Shown here piece after piece: positions 1 through 10,374 of a stretch of 64,000 nt of DNA. The stretch spans positions 1 through 64,000 of the forward strand of contig CAKZLZ010000034.1 in assembly GCA_937127435.1 (NCBI GenBank), given 5' to 3'. The notes under the pieces were generated by a model. It was not told the DNA's origin. It did no database searches and saw only the letters and a list, made by a program, of their open reading frames with translations. Position numbers and translations under genes: made by a program. Source of the DNA: an uncultured Verrucomicrobiota bacterium (GTDB lineage: Bacteria > Verrucomicrobiota > Kiritimatiellia > SS1-B-03-39 > UBA6053). Numbering within the stretch: position 1 is the stretch's first letter; every line of letters begins with the position of its first letter.

Positions 1-1105
1 CCATTCGCAATACTTGGGGTGCATCATTCAGCAGGCCGAGAATTTTATCCGCAAGTGCTTCAGAATTTCCGGTTCCAAAAAACAAACCCGTCCGGCCATC
101 GATGACCACGGCACGGTTCGCGGGAATATCAGAAACCACTGCAGGCAAGCCTTGCGCCTGGGCTTCCAACAATGCATTTGACATTCCTTCACGATTTGAA
201 GCCAACACAAACACGGATGCGTCTTGATAATAGGGTAAAGGATCTTTTACAAAGCCCGGGAAATCAATCGCCGATTCGCAGTTGCATTGCCGCGCAGAAC
301 TTATCAATGGCTGCGGATTTCCTCGGCCCAATATTGTCAATCGGGCCTCAGGCTTTTCTGCATGAACCCGCCCCCAGGCCCTGATGAGTAAATCAAAACC
401 TTTGTGACCGGATCCCTGGGTAAGATTTCCCACACACAATACTTTTTGCCCGTCCCCATTCTGTCTGGGTTGGATTTCAGAAACATCCACCGCATTGGGG
501 ACAACTGTCACTTGATCCGCCTGGACGCCTGCTTCGGTGAGTTCCCTTTTTAAATCTTCATGTAAAGCAATCCAGTGGCATCCCTTCCGCAATCCTTTCC
601 ATCGCTTTCGTTTCGGAACATCATAACCAATCAATTCCAACGCAGGGGTATTGCGAACTTTCGCCACCACCGGAATACCCTTCGCCAGACTTACCGCAAC
701 CCCCGCGAGCCACCCCGTTTCGTGTACATGTATCAAGTCAGGACGTTTATCCAGACTTTCATAATACCTGTGGACCTCACGAATAAATGCAGAGCGGGAG
801 CGGCGCCAAAACGGCACCCCCAACCAAAACCGTATCGCATGAAAATGCGATTCATTCTTTAGCCCGCTCCCGGAGAGTACCCCTTCAACTTTCTGAAGCA
901 TTTCCATCCGTGCAGGATTTCTTTTGCTGAAGCGTTCGATACGGACCCCCTCATCTTCCCCGGGGGATTCTTCAGATGTACAGGCGCAAATCACCGTCAC
1001 CTGATGCCCCAGCTTTACCAGTTCTTTCGCAAGTCCCCGGCATTGCCGCTCCGCCCCTCCCTGGGGACCCGGCCAATAATCCCAAGTCCACATGTGGATG
1101 TTCAT
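1..1105 (-). CDS. Glycosyltransferase family 4 protein (C-terminus cut by window start)
   Basis: Reverse-strand reading from ATG at 1105 gives MNIHMWTWDYWPGPQGGAERQCRGLAKELVKLGHQV... and ...VVPNAVDVSEI..QGSGHKGFDLLIRAW...SVFVLASNREGMSNALLEAQAQGLPAVVSD, typical GT4; open to base 1; ATGA overlap with the upstream gene stop. Confidence 0.85.
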   Translation of the reverse strand, partial: MNIHMWTWDYWPGPQGGAERQCRGLAKELVKLGHQVTVICACTSEESPGEDEGVRIERFSKRNPARMEMLQKVEGVLSGSGLKNESHFHAIRFWLGVPFWRRSRSAFIREVHRYYESLDKRPDLIHVHETGWLAGVAVSLAKGIPVVAKVRNTPALELIGYDVPKRKRWKGLRKGCHWIALHEDLKRELTEAGVQADQVTVVPNAVDVSEIQPRQNGDGQKVLCVGNLTQGSGHKGFDLLIRAWGRVHAEKPEARLTILGRGNPQPLISSARQCNCESAIDFPGFVKDPLPYYQDASVFVLASNREGMSNALLEAQAQGLPAVVSDIPANRAVVIDGRTGLFFGTGNSEALADKILGLLNDAPQVLRM

Positions 1106-2352
1106 TGAGAAAATCCACCGGTTAAAAGTTCTTGGTAGTTTTTCGAAAGTTGATCAACGACAAAAGAGATTTCGAAACATTCTGCAATATGCTTGCGGGC
1201 ATTGTGACCGAAAGCCTCCCGTAAGGAGTCATCCTGCATCAGTTTGCAAAGTGCGGCTGCCGTTTGCACTTCATCACCATGGGGAAGGATGAAGCCGGTT
1301 TTATCGTCCACGACCACGGCCCGGTTTCCCGGAATATCACTTACCACCCCGGGCAAACCATAACTCTGTGCTTCCAGTAAGGCATTGGAAATCCCTTCCT
1401 TACGGGATACCAATATAAACAGGGCACTTTCACGATAAGCTTCAGCCAGAGAATCCACTCTTCCGGCAAATTCCACCTGCGGGCGGCAACCCAACTCTTC
1501 AGCCATTTTTTCCCAGGGGGAAATATCCCCTCCCCCCGCCAAGTATAGATCCCATTCAGGAAATTTCCGTGAAGCAATGGCCCAGGATTTCAACAATACA
1601 TCGTAAGACTTATGCCCGACACCTTGGGTAAAGTTTCCGACAAAGATCACTCGCTTTGAAAGGGCAACCTCAGCCGTTTTTTCAGGAAGAACCACGCCGT
1701 TCGGCAGAACCCGAATTTGATTTTCCGGTACCCCGGCCCCAATCAAATCCACTTTCATTTCCGCCGTCAGCGCAAAAAATGAACATCGCAAACGCCATTT
1801 TTTCCAGAAGGATGCAAAAGGAACTTCAGACTGAAAATCATCAAAGGCAGGAAGATTTGCCGCTTTGCAAACCACAGGAATTTTCAGCCGTGATCCCAGC
1901 CAGGCCACAAAGCCCGCATTCCAACTGGCCACATGTGTGTGAACCACATCTATTTTTTTGCGATTCCAAAAAATATACCATCCTGCATTCCACATGAAAC
2001 TGGTAGAATTGCATTTAGCGACCCATCTTTCGAAACAGGAGACCGGCACATGCTGTTTTTCGGTTTCAACCGCTGCCGCACTTTCCGATGGGTTTTCCAC
2101 AGGGGGGCTTTTTTTTTGAAAGCGGGATTTCACTCCCAACAAAAAATTGACCGCCAATTGCGCCACCGCCACCCGGCGGATGCTCACCCCCTCATTGGCT
2201 TCATTCCGGGACAGCCCCCATTGTGAACGGGCGGTTAGAACCATACAGCCATGCCCCTGTCGAACCAACTCATTCGCCTGCAGCCGGCACTGACGTTCCG
2301 CCCCGCCTACGGACAGCGGTGGATAACTGTACACAAGCATGCAAATTTTCAT
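1102..2352 (-). CDS. Glycosyltransferase family 4 protein
   Basis: 416 aa; SVGGAERQCRLQANEL N-terminus and ALFILVSRKEGISNALLEAQSYGLPGVVSDIPGNRAVV GT4 signature. Confidence 0.88.
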   Translation of the reverse strand: MKICMLVYSYPPLSVGGAERQCRLQANELVRQGHGCMVLTARSQWGLSRNEANEGVSIRRVAVAQLAVNFLLGVKSRFQKKSPPVENPSESAAAVETEKQHVPVSCFERWVAKCNSTSFMWNAGWYIFWNRKKIDVVHTHVASWNAGFVAWLGSRLKIPVVCKAANLPAFDDFQSEVPFASFWKKWRLRCSFFALTAEMKVDLIGAGVPENQIRVLPNGVVLPEKTAEVALSKRVIFVGNFTQGVGHKSYDVLLKSWAIASRKFPEWDLYLAGGGDISPWEKMAEELGCRPQVEFAGRVDSLAEAYRESALFILVSRKEGISNALLEAQSYGLPGVVSDIPGNRAVVVDDKTGFILPHGDEVQTAAALCKLMQDDSLREAFGHNARKHIAECFEISFVVDQLSKNYQELLTGGFSQ

Positions 2353-3746
2353 TGAGCGCGCAGCCAGAAAAGGTCTTTGCCCAACTGACGGCTTTTCAGA
2401 CCTGTAAAACGTCCGGATATTGTTTGCAACAGATGGATTTCACTTTCCATTTCTCCGGCTTCCAATCCGGGAAACTTTTGCCGTGAATAATCTCCGCGGT
2501 CCCCGTGTCCGGTAACCAGAGCTTCCAGAAAATTATATAAGCGGATATACCCCTGAATATGCAGTCGGTGCAAGCAAAACCAAGGTCTGCGATTCAGTTT
2601 GGGTAATGGGCGGGGAAGTTGATCCACCTCATCCAGAATCGCATCACAGGACGTCTTCCCATCCTCAATGATTAAATGTTGAGCCAGCGCCTCGTAGCCT
2701 TCTGGCAAATCGACAAAAGCCGCCCGGTCCTTTTCAATCAAAAGGCGGTCCATCGCCGAAAACAATGCGGACTCATCATCCGCCTGCACATTGACAGAGT
2801 TAGGCAAATACTGGTCATAGGTCTCAGAGCGCACCGGCCGGTACGCAATCGCCGGACACCCGATTAAAAGCGCTTCAATGCCGGTGAAACATCCATTATG
2901 AACCAACACTTCCGCCGCCCGCAGCCAGGGCATGACCCCGCCTTCGTGAATCACTTCCACATTGGGAAGGTCTTTATACAAGTCACGGTAGGTATCATGA
3001 TTCTCTCCGGGATGGGGCCGGACAATAACTTTCATGTCAGGATACCGCTCGCCTAACTTCGGAATGGCGTCTTTAAAAGCACTGAACAAAACTTCTTTGT
3101 GCGCCAACCACGCCCGGGTAAAGGCCTCCACTTCCGGGCTGGTCATTTTCCCCTGAATCAATTGGAAATATCCATCTTCCCCTTTGCTGTGATTGCAGTG
3201 AGAAAAGTTGGTATTGACCAAAATAAATTTCCCGTGCTTCTCTTTTAAGGCTGCGGCCTCCTGATCAAACACTCCCCGGAAATCCGGTTTTAATAAATCC
3301 ATGCGGGGGTTACCGACTTCCAAAATTTTATCCGCCATGTCCGGAAATGCAGCCCCGAGAACATTGGCTTGGTAAGGGCCCCAAGCAAAGAAACACTCAC
3401 AGTCCCGCAGATCCTCCGGGTTGATTTTTCTCCGGATGTAATCCTCATCATTAAAGAAAACCAAGCCTTCTTCACACCAGGACATCACCCGGTGTCCTTT
3501 GGCTTTCGCGAAATGAAAGCCCTCTGTTTTGGAAGGGGCCACGCCCTTTTCAAGTACAACCCCCGCAGGCATTTGATGCAGGCATCGGCGAACCGCATGC
3601 GCTTCGCCGATGACCACATTGTATCCGCGCTCCGCGGCAAAGCCCGCCAATAAGGTCTTCGCCTGCAGTTCACGAACCTTCACTTCCACTGGAATATAGA
3701 TCCAGCCTTTTGACTTGGAAACGGTCGGTTCGGAACTTTCAGGCAT
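2349..3746 (-). CDS. Surface carbohydrate biosynthesis protein (GT-B-like, LIC13510-type neighbourhood family)
   Basis: 465 aa; GWIYIPVEVKVRELQAKTLLAGFAAERGYNVVIG start and VIVRPHPGEN...EVLVHNGCFTGIEALLIGCPAIAYRP; ATGA overlap with downstream GT. Confidence 0.7.
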   Translation of the reverse strand: MPESSEPTVSKSKGWIYIPVEVKVRELQAKTLLAGFAAERGYNVVIGEAHAVRRCLHQMPAGVVLEKGVAPSKTEGFHFAKAKGHRVMSWCEEGLVFFNDEDYIRRKINPEDLRDCECFFAWGPYQANVLGAAFPDMADKILEVGNPRMDLLKPDFRGVFDQEAAALKEKHGKFILVNTNFSHCNHSKGEDGYFQLIQGKMTSPEVEAFTRAWLAHKEVLFSAFKDAIPKLGERYPDMKVIVRPHPGENHDTYRDLYKDLPNVEVIHEGGVMPWLRAAEVLVHNGCFTGIEALLIGCPAIAYRPVRSETYDQYLPNSVNVQADDESALFSAMDRLLIEKDRAAFVDLPEGYEALAQHLIIEDGKTSCDAILDEVDQLPRPLPKLNRRPWFCLHRLHIQGYIRLYNFLEALVTGHGDRGDYSRQKFPGLEAGEMESEIHLLQTISGRFTGLKSRQLGKDLFWLRAQ

Positions 3747-3763
3747 TTTGACTTTCAGCGGAT

Positions 3764-4819
3764 TCAGGAAAAGTCAGACCAGGCAAATTGCTGATCTTCC
3801 GCGACATCCTGTGACAGCGTTTTTCCAATCACATTATCCCATTCATAGGGAGGGATGCCATCGCCGGGAGATTTCATCGCCAGATTATCGGCATGAATCA
3901 CTTCTCCGGCTTTCAGGTCACAACCTGCAACCAAGGATTTGCCCATTTTGCTAATGGGGGCGGCTTCACTGGCGTACAATTGTTTTTCACCGTCACCAAG
4001 CGCCACTTTCAAGCGACGTAAATCGCGAACCATCTTCCGCATTCCGGTCGGTTCCAGAGAGAAGGCATGATCCGTTCCTTTGTTGGCGCGGTTCAAGGTG
4101 AAATGTTTCTCAATAATACGGGCACCCAGCATGTAACCCGCCACCGCCATGGCAATCCCACTGTCGTGACTTGAAAATCCGATCGTCGCTTTGGGGAATT
4201 CTTTCGCCAGGGTATCAATAACCCGGAGATTGAGTTCTTCCCAGGCCGGAGGATAACCACCGGTACATTGCATAATGCAGAGTTGGGGATTGATGGGCAT
4301 AATGGCTTCATAGGCACGCTGCACATCTTTAAGCGTCGCACCACCTGTACTGATGATCATCGGTTTACCCAACGCAGCCACATACTTCAGCAAAGGAATG
4401 GTTTTCAGATCTCCGGAAGCAATTTTATACGCAGGTAAATCAATTTCTTCCAGGAAGTCGGCACTCGGAATATCAAAAGCCGTGGAGAAAAAATCCAGTT
4501 TCAGTTCATCCGCGTAGCGCTTCAGTTCTAAATATTCTTCACGGCCGAATTCCAAAAATTCCCGGTGTTCGCCATAAGTGGCACCATAACTGTTCCGGTT
4601 GTCATACGCACGGTCATACGCTTCTTTGGTAAACAAGGAGCGGTTGTCCCGTTTCTGTAATTTCACCGCATCCACTCCCGCATACTTGGCTGCTTGAAAC
4701 AACTCTTTACATTGCTCCAGGTCCCCTTGATGGTTGTGGCCAATTTCAGCGATCACATAGCAATCACTGTCATCATGGATTTCATGTTCTCCAATCTTAA
4801 AAACTTTTTCCTGATTCAT
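3764..4819 (-). CDS. N-acetylneuraminate synthase family protein (NeuB-like, with C-terminal SAF domain)
   Basis: 351 aa; CYVIAEIGHNHQGDLEQCKELFQAAKYAGVDAVKLQKRDN, KIASGDL, ISTGGAT, GFSSHDSGIAMAVAGYMLGARIIEKHFTL are NeuB hallmarks; C-terminal SAF-like AGCDLKAGEVIHADNLAMKSPGDGI. Confidence 0.92.
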   Translation of the reverse strand: MNQEKVFKIGEHEIHDDSDCYVIAEIGHNHQGDLEQCKELFQAAKYAGVDAVKLQKRDNRSLFTKEAYDRAYDNRNSYGATYGEHREFLEFGREEYLELKRYADELKLDFFSTAFDIPSADFLEEIDLPAYKIASGDLKTIPLLKYVAALGKPMIISTGGATLKDVQRAYEAIMPINPQLCIMQCTGGYPPAWEELNLRVIDTLAKEFPKATIGFSSHDSGIAMAVAGYMLGARIIEKHFTLNRANKGTDHAFSLEPTGMRKMVRDLRRLKVALGDGEKQLYASEAAPISKMGKSLVAGCDLKAGEVIHADNLAMKSPGDGIPPYEWDNVIGKTLSQDVAEDQQFAWSDFS

Positions 4820-4843
4820 ATGTGTCTCCTTTGAAAGGGTTAA

Positions 4844-6763
4844 TTATTTTTTAAGAGTTTCTTTAATACTTTGTAGAATTTTTTCCGCACTCAAACCGTG
4901 AGCATTCAAAACTTGCTCATGGGTACCACATACAGGCACTCCATCCACGGCGAGGTGAAGCATAGTGGCTTGCACATGTCCAGCTTGTTGCAGTTGGCTC
5001 ATCATAAACTCACCTTGCCCCCCCTGGCGGTAATGATCATCAATAAACACCACGGTTTCAAACCCATGAACCTGATCAACCAACCACGCGGCATCAACCT
5101 GATTTAACCAGGGAAGATTGATAATTTTCGCCTGCACACCTTCTGCGGCCAACAAGTCAGCAGCTTCCCATGCCTGGGCCAACAGAACGGGGCCATAAGC
5201 AAAAATCACCACATCTGTGCCTTCCCGCAAAACGGTACCCTGCCCTTTCACCAGCTTATAATCAGCAGGCAAGGTCCAGGGGATCTCACTGGGAAGAGAG
5301 GCCAATCGGATATAGGTACTTTTTTCCGCATCATTCACCGCATATTTCACGGTCTGGGCGACTTCTTCATTGCAGCAGGGTTGAATCAGTTCCAATCCGG
5401 GAATTCCGGAAAGTGACGCAATATCGCGGACCGCCTGATGCGAATGACCGGGACCACCGGGTAAAATGCCGGCCAAAGATCCCGCATAAATAATCCGGGT
5501 GTGCTCGGTGGCATTGTTATAAATTTGTTCGTTCGGGCGGGTGGAAAGGAAACAGGCAAAGGAATGCACCACCGGGAGCAATCCTTGCAAGGCCATACCG
5601 CCTGCCTGGGAAACCATGTCCATTTCCGCAATTCCGCATTCCAGAAAACGCTCAGGAAATTTTTCCCGGAAAGGAATCAGGCCTGTGTCCAGGACCAAAT
5701 CCGCATCCAAGGCCACCAATTCCGGCTTTTGTTCCGCACATTCAATCAAAGCTTTGGAATAGGCTTCCACCAATTTTTGCGGTGGCGTGGCCGGTGCAGG
5801 TTTGGCTTCGTTGGTTTCGCTGGTTTCCAAAGTTAAAACCGGAGCCCCGGCACCTGTCAGCAACGCATTGGCTGTGGCCAACAGTTCCTGCAGTCCTTTC
5901 AAATACACTTCCAATTGCGGCGCACCGCTGTGGAAGGTGTACATCTCCACATCCGAATCCATGCTGGTATGTTCCATAAATGAAACCCCACAGCCTTTGA
6001 CCGTGTCGGCAATCAAGATTTTCGGTTTTCCGGAAACTGCTTTCAGCTCTGAAAATGCAGCGGCAATTGCAGCCGGATTATTTCCGTCACAGCGGGCCAC
6101 GGCCCATCCAAAGGATGCAAATTTTGCGTCAAGATCTCCAAGATCACTGGTCTTGCTCACAAAGGCATCTGACTGTAATTTGTTATGATCCACGACCACA
6201 TACAAGTTATCGAGTTTGTGGTTCGCAGCTGAAACCAAAGACTCCCAGATTTGACCTTCCTGCAATTCACCATCGCCGGTCATCACAAAAACCCGCCCGT
6301 CTTTGCCCAATTGTTTTTTTCCGAACAACATGCCCTTGGCTTTGGAAATCCCCATGCCGAGCGAACCCGTATTGGTCGGACACACCGGAATCGAAACATC
6401 GGGATGACCGGGAAGTCCTTTATACCTTCTCAAGGTGTGGATCAGAGGAAAATCCAATTCACCCAACCCGCTCAACAACGCATAATGCCCGGGGGCGTCA
6501 TGACCTTTGGAGGAAAAGAAAATATCGTCGGACCCCATCTCTGCGACCTTCAACCAGGTGGCGACCTCCAAACAGGAAAAGCTGCTGCCGATATGTCCCG
6601 ATCCCGCTTTGGAGATCATATACAAGGCATTGATCCGAGACAAAGTTGCCAACAAGGACACCCGTGTGGATTCATCGAGTTCCAGTTTCCGGACCCGGTC
6701 ATATTCAAATTTAGGAACGAAGGACAATACCCCGTTCACTGGACTCGTAATTAAATCACCCAT
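4844..6763 (-). CDS. Transketolase-like protein (N- and C-terminal halves in one chain)
   Basis: 639 aa; SKAGSGHIGSSFSCLEVATWL, TGDGELQEGQIWES, DHNKLQSD (TPP motif) and C-terminal ...ERFLECGIAEMDMVSQAGGMALQGLLPVVHSFACFL. Confidence 0.9.
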   Translation of the reverse strand: MGDLITSPVNGVLSFVPKFEYDRVRKLELDESTRVSLLATLSRINALYMISKAGSGHIGSSFSCLEVATWLKVAEMGSDDIFFSSKGHDAPGHYALLSGLGELDFPLIHTLRRYKGLPGHPDVSIPVCPTNTGSLGMGISKAKGMLFGKKQLGKDGRVFVMTGDGELQEGQIWESLVSAANHKLDNLYVVVDHNKLQSDAFVSKTSDLGDLDAKFASFGWAVARCDGNNPAAIAAAFSELKAVSGKPKILIADTVKGCGVSFMEHTSMDSDVEMYTFHSGAPQLEVYLKGLQELLATANALLTGAGAPVLTLETSETNEAKPAPATPPQKLVEAYSKALIECAEQKPELVALDADLVLDTGLIPFREKFPERFLECGIAEMDMVSQAGGMALQGLLPVVHSFACFLSTRPNEQIYNNATEHTRIIYAGSLAGILPGGPGHSHQAVRDIASLSGIPGLELIQPCCNEEVAQTVKYAVNDAEKSTYIRLASLPSEIPWTLPADYKLVKGQGTVLREGTDVVIFAYGPVLLAQAWEAADLLAAEGVQAKIINLPWLNQVDAAWLVDQVHGFETVVFIDDHYRQGGQGEFMMSQLQQAGHVQATMLHLAVDGVPVCGTHEQVLNAHGLSAEKILQSIKETLKK

Positions 6764-6783
6764 AAGTTTTCCTTTTCGTATGT

Positions 6784-7533
6784 TTAAGATTCCGGATACG
6801 GTGTCTTTGATATTCCGGGAAGCTCTGCACTCCCCTGTGACAGATAACTTTCCGCCAACATCCAGTCTTCCGGATGATTAATATCAAAGCCTTCCATTCC
6901 CTCTGTTAAAAATGGTAACACAATATTCCCTGCAATAGACCGCGTGCGCCTCACCATTTGCGTGTATGCAATTTCCAAACTGGCATTTTGAACATAAACT
7001 TCCGGCAACGAAGCATACTGACTGCTGTGCCAGGGCTGCTCTTCAGGGGAAAGCGGCATCAACGGGTGCATCACGCCCCCGCGGATCACCCACATTTTAC
7101 CGGGATGCTGTGAACATTTTTCCACTGCGCGGAGAGAATCCGCATGACCATGTTCTGAAAATTCTTTCCAGGCACGCTGAATGGTCGCCGGTAACCGGAA
7201 GGGGCTGGTGGGACGCAAAATACTAAAGGATTCAAAATTCCGGCCTGCGGCCTCCAACTGATCCAAAGCCATTTCCACCCAGGCGATATCAGGGGATTTA
7301 TCACCCGATTCCGCTGCCGGCCGTAAGAAGGGCACTTCAGCTCCATAATGCCGGGCAATCTCCGCGTACTTTTCGGAATCCGTCGCCACCACCACCGCAT
7401 CAAATACGTTGGAATCCAAAGCTGCCGCAATGGTGTAAGCCATCAAAGGATGACCATTCAAGCGGAGAATATTTTTATCCGGCACCCGTTTGGATCCGGA
7501 CCGGGCAGGAATAAATGCGACGCAACCGGACAT
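6784..7533 (-). CDS. Acylneuraminate cytidylyltransferase family protein (NeuA-like)
   Basis: 249 aa; VAFIPARSGSKRVPDKNILRLNGHPLMAYTIAAAL signature of CMP-sugar synthetases. Confidence 0.92.
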   Translation of the reverse strand: MSGCVAFIPARSGSKRVPDKNILRLNGHPLMAYTIAAALDSNVFDAVVVATDSEKYAEIARHYGAEVPFLRPAAESGDKSPDIAWVEMALDQLEAAGRNFESFSILRPTSPFRLPATIQRAWKEFSEHGHADSLRAVEKCSQHPGKMWVIRGGVMHPLMPLSPEEQPWHSSQYASLPEVYVQNASLEIAYTQMVRRTRSIAGNIVLPFLTEGMEGFDINHPEDWMLAESYLSQGSAELPGISKTPYPES

Positions 7534-7535
7534 TT

Positions 7536-8981
7536 TTAAATTTTCTCCGGAGAGTGAATCAGGTTGATATATTTCCAGTCGCTGTAGACATCCAATGCCT
7601 CCGCACCGGCTTCCCGCCAGCCCGTTCCGGAATTTTTCAATCCGCCAAACCCCATGTGGGGTTCGCTCCCGTGAGTGCCGCCATTCACCACCACCACGCC
7701 CGTTCGAACCCGGCGGGAATATTCCATCGACCGATGGAGACTTGCCGTGTGAATCGAAGCCGTCAGGCCAAATTCTGAATTGTTGGCCAGGGCAATCGCC
7801 TCGTCCAAAGATTCAACTTTGTAAAGACAGGTAATCGGACCGAACAATTCATTTTGAGAAATCGAGGCCTCCGCAGATACATTTTCAATCAACGTCGGTT
7901 CCATGTAAAATCCGGGATGCACAGCGGAACGGCTTCCACCGGCAGAAATATCGGCGCCCTCCGCCTTGGCGCCTTCAATGGCCGACAGCATATTGTCAAG
8001 TTGGCGTTGATTGATCACCGGCCCGAGATCGTCACCCGGCTCCACACCCAACTTCAAGTTTTTCATTGCGGACAAAACCTTTTCGCGCAACGCGTCATAG
8101 ATGCCGGAAAAAGCGATGATCCGGCTTGCCGCCGCGCAACGCTGGCCCGCATTACTGAAGGAAGAAGCAATGATCCATTTTGCCGCCAGATCCAAATCCG
8201 CATCGTCACAAACCACCAGCGCATTTTTTCCGCCCAGCTCCAAACAAACTTTGGCCAGACGTTCTCCCGCAATGCGGTTAATCACACTTCCGGTTTTATG
8301 TCCGCCGGTAAAGCTGACCAAATCCACTTCCGGGGCCGAGACCAGGGCCGGTCCCACATCCGCTCCCAATCCCTGCACCACATTAAACACGCCGGCCGGC
8401 AATCCGGCTTCATGACAAATTTCCGCAAAAATTGCGGCGGTTCCGGGGGTGTCTTCCGAAGGTTTCATGATCGAAACATTTCCGCAAAACATAGAGGGAA
8501 ACGCTTTCCAGGTCACGTTGGCAATCGGGGTGTTGGACGCAATAATCAAAGCCGCAATTCCCAAAGGCTGACGAACAGTCAGGACTTGACGGTTGGCCAT
8601 ACTTGCTTCCATGGTCTTGCCATAGTTTCGGCGCCCCTCCCCCGCAATAAAGTATCCCATCTCAATTGCAGCCTGGGTTTCCCCCATCGCATGGTCAAAA
8701 ATCTTTCCGGATTCTTCCGCCACGATGCTGGCAATTTCTTCTTTCCGTTGTTCCATTCCTACCGTGATCGCCCGCCCCATGTCCCCCCGTTCCACCGCGG
8801 TTTTGGCCATCCAGCTTTCCTGTACCGATTGCGCAGAAGCAATGGCTGCCGAAACATCCAAGGTATTCGATTTCGCTACTTGGCAAAGCGTTTCTCCGCT
8901 GTGAGGATTTACATTTGCAAAAGTTTCACCGCCTTGCGCGGGAACCCATTTTCCGCCGATATAATTTAAAATGTCTTTCAT
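7536..8981 (-). CDS. Aldehyde dehydrogenase family protein
   Basis: 481 aa; VSFTGGHKTG, LELGGKNALVVCDDADLDLA, NAGQRCAAASRI (catalytic Cys), NNSEFGLTASIHT. Confidence 0.93.
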   Translation of the reverse strand: MKDILNYIGGKWVPAQGGETFANVNPHSGETLCQVAKSNTLDVSAAIASAQSVQESWMAKTAVERGDMGRAITVGMEQRKEEIASIVAEESGKIFDHAMGETQAAIEMGYFIAGEGRRNYGKTMEASMANRQVLTVRQPLGIAALIIASNTPIANVTWKAFPSMFCGNVSIMKPSEDTPGTAAIFAEICHEAGLPAGVFNVVQGLGADVGPALVSAPEVDLVSFTGGHKTGSVINRIAGERLAKVCLELGGKNALVVCDDADLDLAAKWIIASSFSNAGQRCAAASRIIAFSGIYDALREKVLSAMKNLKLGVEPGDDLGPVINQRQLDNMLSAIEGAKAEGADISAGGSRSAVHPGFYMEPTLIENVSAEASISQNELFGPITCLYKVESLDEAIALANNSEFGLTASIHTASLHRSMEYSRRVRTGVVVVNGGTHGSEPHMGFGGLKNSGTGWREAGAEALDVYSDWKYINLIHSPEKI

Positions 8982-9005
8982 TGTGCTCTTCCTTAAGATT
9001 TTTCG

Positions 9006-9860
9006 TTACCAAGCGGACCAACCCCCGTCCACCACCATATTGGATCCTGTCATATACAAAGATGCCTCTGAAGCCAAGAAAAGGACGGGTCCCACATATT
9101 CAGAGGCATCGGCCATCCTTCCGATAGGAATCCGGGCGCAATACCCGTCCAAAAATTCTTCGGGCTGGTTGTTAAAAATCCCCGCCAAAGTAAGGGTATT
9201 GACCCGCACCCCTTGTTTGGCCCAATAAGTAGCTAAATAACGGGTGAAATTCATTATTGCGGATTTTGACACCGAATAGGCCACCGGCTTATAAAAGGTG
9301 CCCCCGTCTTTTCGCCGGAATTCGTAAATATCCTGACAGGGCGAAAGAATGCCATATATCGAGGAGATATTGATAATCGCGCCTTTTCCTGCCTTCGCCA
9401 TGGCCCCGCCAAAAACTTGGCAACATTTAAAGGTTCCGCTCACATTGACATCCATCACATTCTCGAAAGACTCTTCAGGATAGGTTTCAAAGGGTCCCAC
9501 TTCCTCATCAGGGGCATTCGGCGGAGAATCCAGTGCGGCATTGTTTACCAACACCTCCGGAATACCGCCCCATTCCGTCACAATCTCATCCAGAGCATTT
9601 TGCAACGTGGCTTTCTTCGTGATATCCACCACCTTGTGAAGAAAATTCTTCTTCCCTACAAATGGATGCAACTCAGAAGGATGCCCCTCCTCAAGACTTC
9701 CCACATCCATGGTCACCACCCGGGCGCCATTTTCCAAAAATGCTTTTGCATAGGTTGATCCCAGTTGCCCCAGGCCGCCGGTGATCACCACGATTTTATT
9801 TTCTACCGAAAAAACCGATGGATGACCGGCTTTGGATTGATGGCTGGTTTCATTACTCAT
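9006..9860 (-). CDS. Short-chain dehydrogenase/reductase
   Basis: Rossmann motif VVITGGLGQLGSTYAKAF, VNNAALDS, YSVSKSAIMNFTRYLA. Listed ORF begins at 9890; internal start MSNETS (9860) is preferred. Confidence 0.9.
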   Translation of the reverse strand: MSNETSHQSKAGHPSVFSVENKIVVITGGLGQLGSTYAKAFLENGARVVTMDVGSLEEGHPSELHPFVGKKNFLHKVVDITKKATLQNALDEIVTEWGGIPEVLVNNAALDSPPNAPDEEVGPFETYPEESFENVMDVNVSGTFKCCQVFGGAMAKAGKGAIINISSIYGILSPCQDIYEFRRKDGGTFYKPVAYSVSKSAIMNFTRYLATYWAKQGVRVNTLTLAGIFNNQPEEFLDGYCARIPIGRMADASEYVGPVLFLASEASLYMTGSNMVVDGGWSAW

Positions 9861-10374
9861 TGTTCGTTTCCTTTTTCCCCTTACGGGCATTCCAAATTAA
9901 ATCACAAAATTCACGTACGGCACCTTCCCCGCCCTTCCTTTTTAAAATGAGTTTTGCCAGAGGACGCACTTCGTCATAGGCATCCGCCACCACCACCGGC
10001 AATCCCACCCGTTCCAAGCAGGGAATGTCATTTATATCATTTCCGACAAATGCAACTTGATCCCATGACAACCCCCTTTTTTCCACTTCCGCACTCAAAG
10101 CGCTTCCTTTTTCCTCAATGCCATGGAGCGCTTCCATTTTCAGCTTTTCCGCCCGTGCCAACACGACCGGATTGGTTTCGGTGGAAATGATGATGGTTTC
10201 GATTCCGCATTTTCTTATGCGCGACAACCCCAATCCGTCGCTACGATGACAGCGAACAGACTCAACCCCCTCTTGGTTCACATAAACCGCATTGTCTGTA
10301 AACACTCCGTCGAAGTCAAATACCACAAGTTTAAGCGAGGGTAGCCTATTTGCCAGTTCCATATTCATGGTCAT
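9853..10374 (-). CDS. KdsC-type HAD phosphatase
   Basis: 173 aa; LVVFDFDGVFTDNAVYVNQEG, HRSDGLGLSRIRKCGIETIIISTE, VAFVGNDINDIPCLERVGLPVVVADA. Confidence 0.9.
   Translation of the reverse strand: MTMNMELANRLPSLKLVVFDFDGVFTDNAVYVNQEGVESVRCHRSDGLGLSRIRKCGIETIIISTETNPVVLARAEKLKMEALHGIEEKGSALSAEVEKRGLSWDQVAFVGNDINDIPCLERVGLPVVVADAYDEVRPLAKLILKRKGGEGAVREFCDLIWNARKGKKETNNE

Noticed and set aside
7854-8969. 371-aa plus-strand ORF antisense to the aldehyde dehydrogenase
   Set aside because: Overlaps a confidently identified ALDH; His/Arg/Gly-rich antisense translation without family features.
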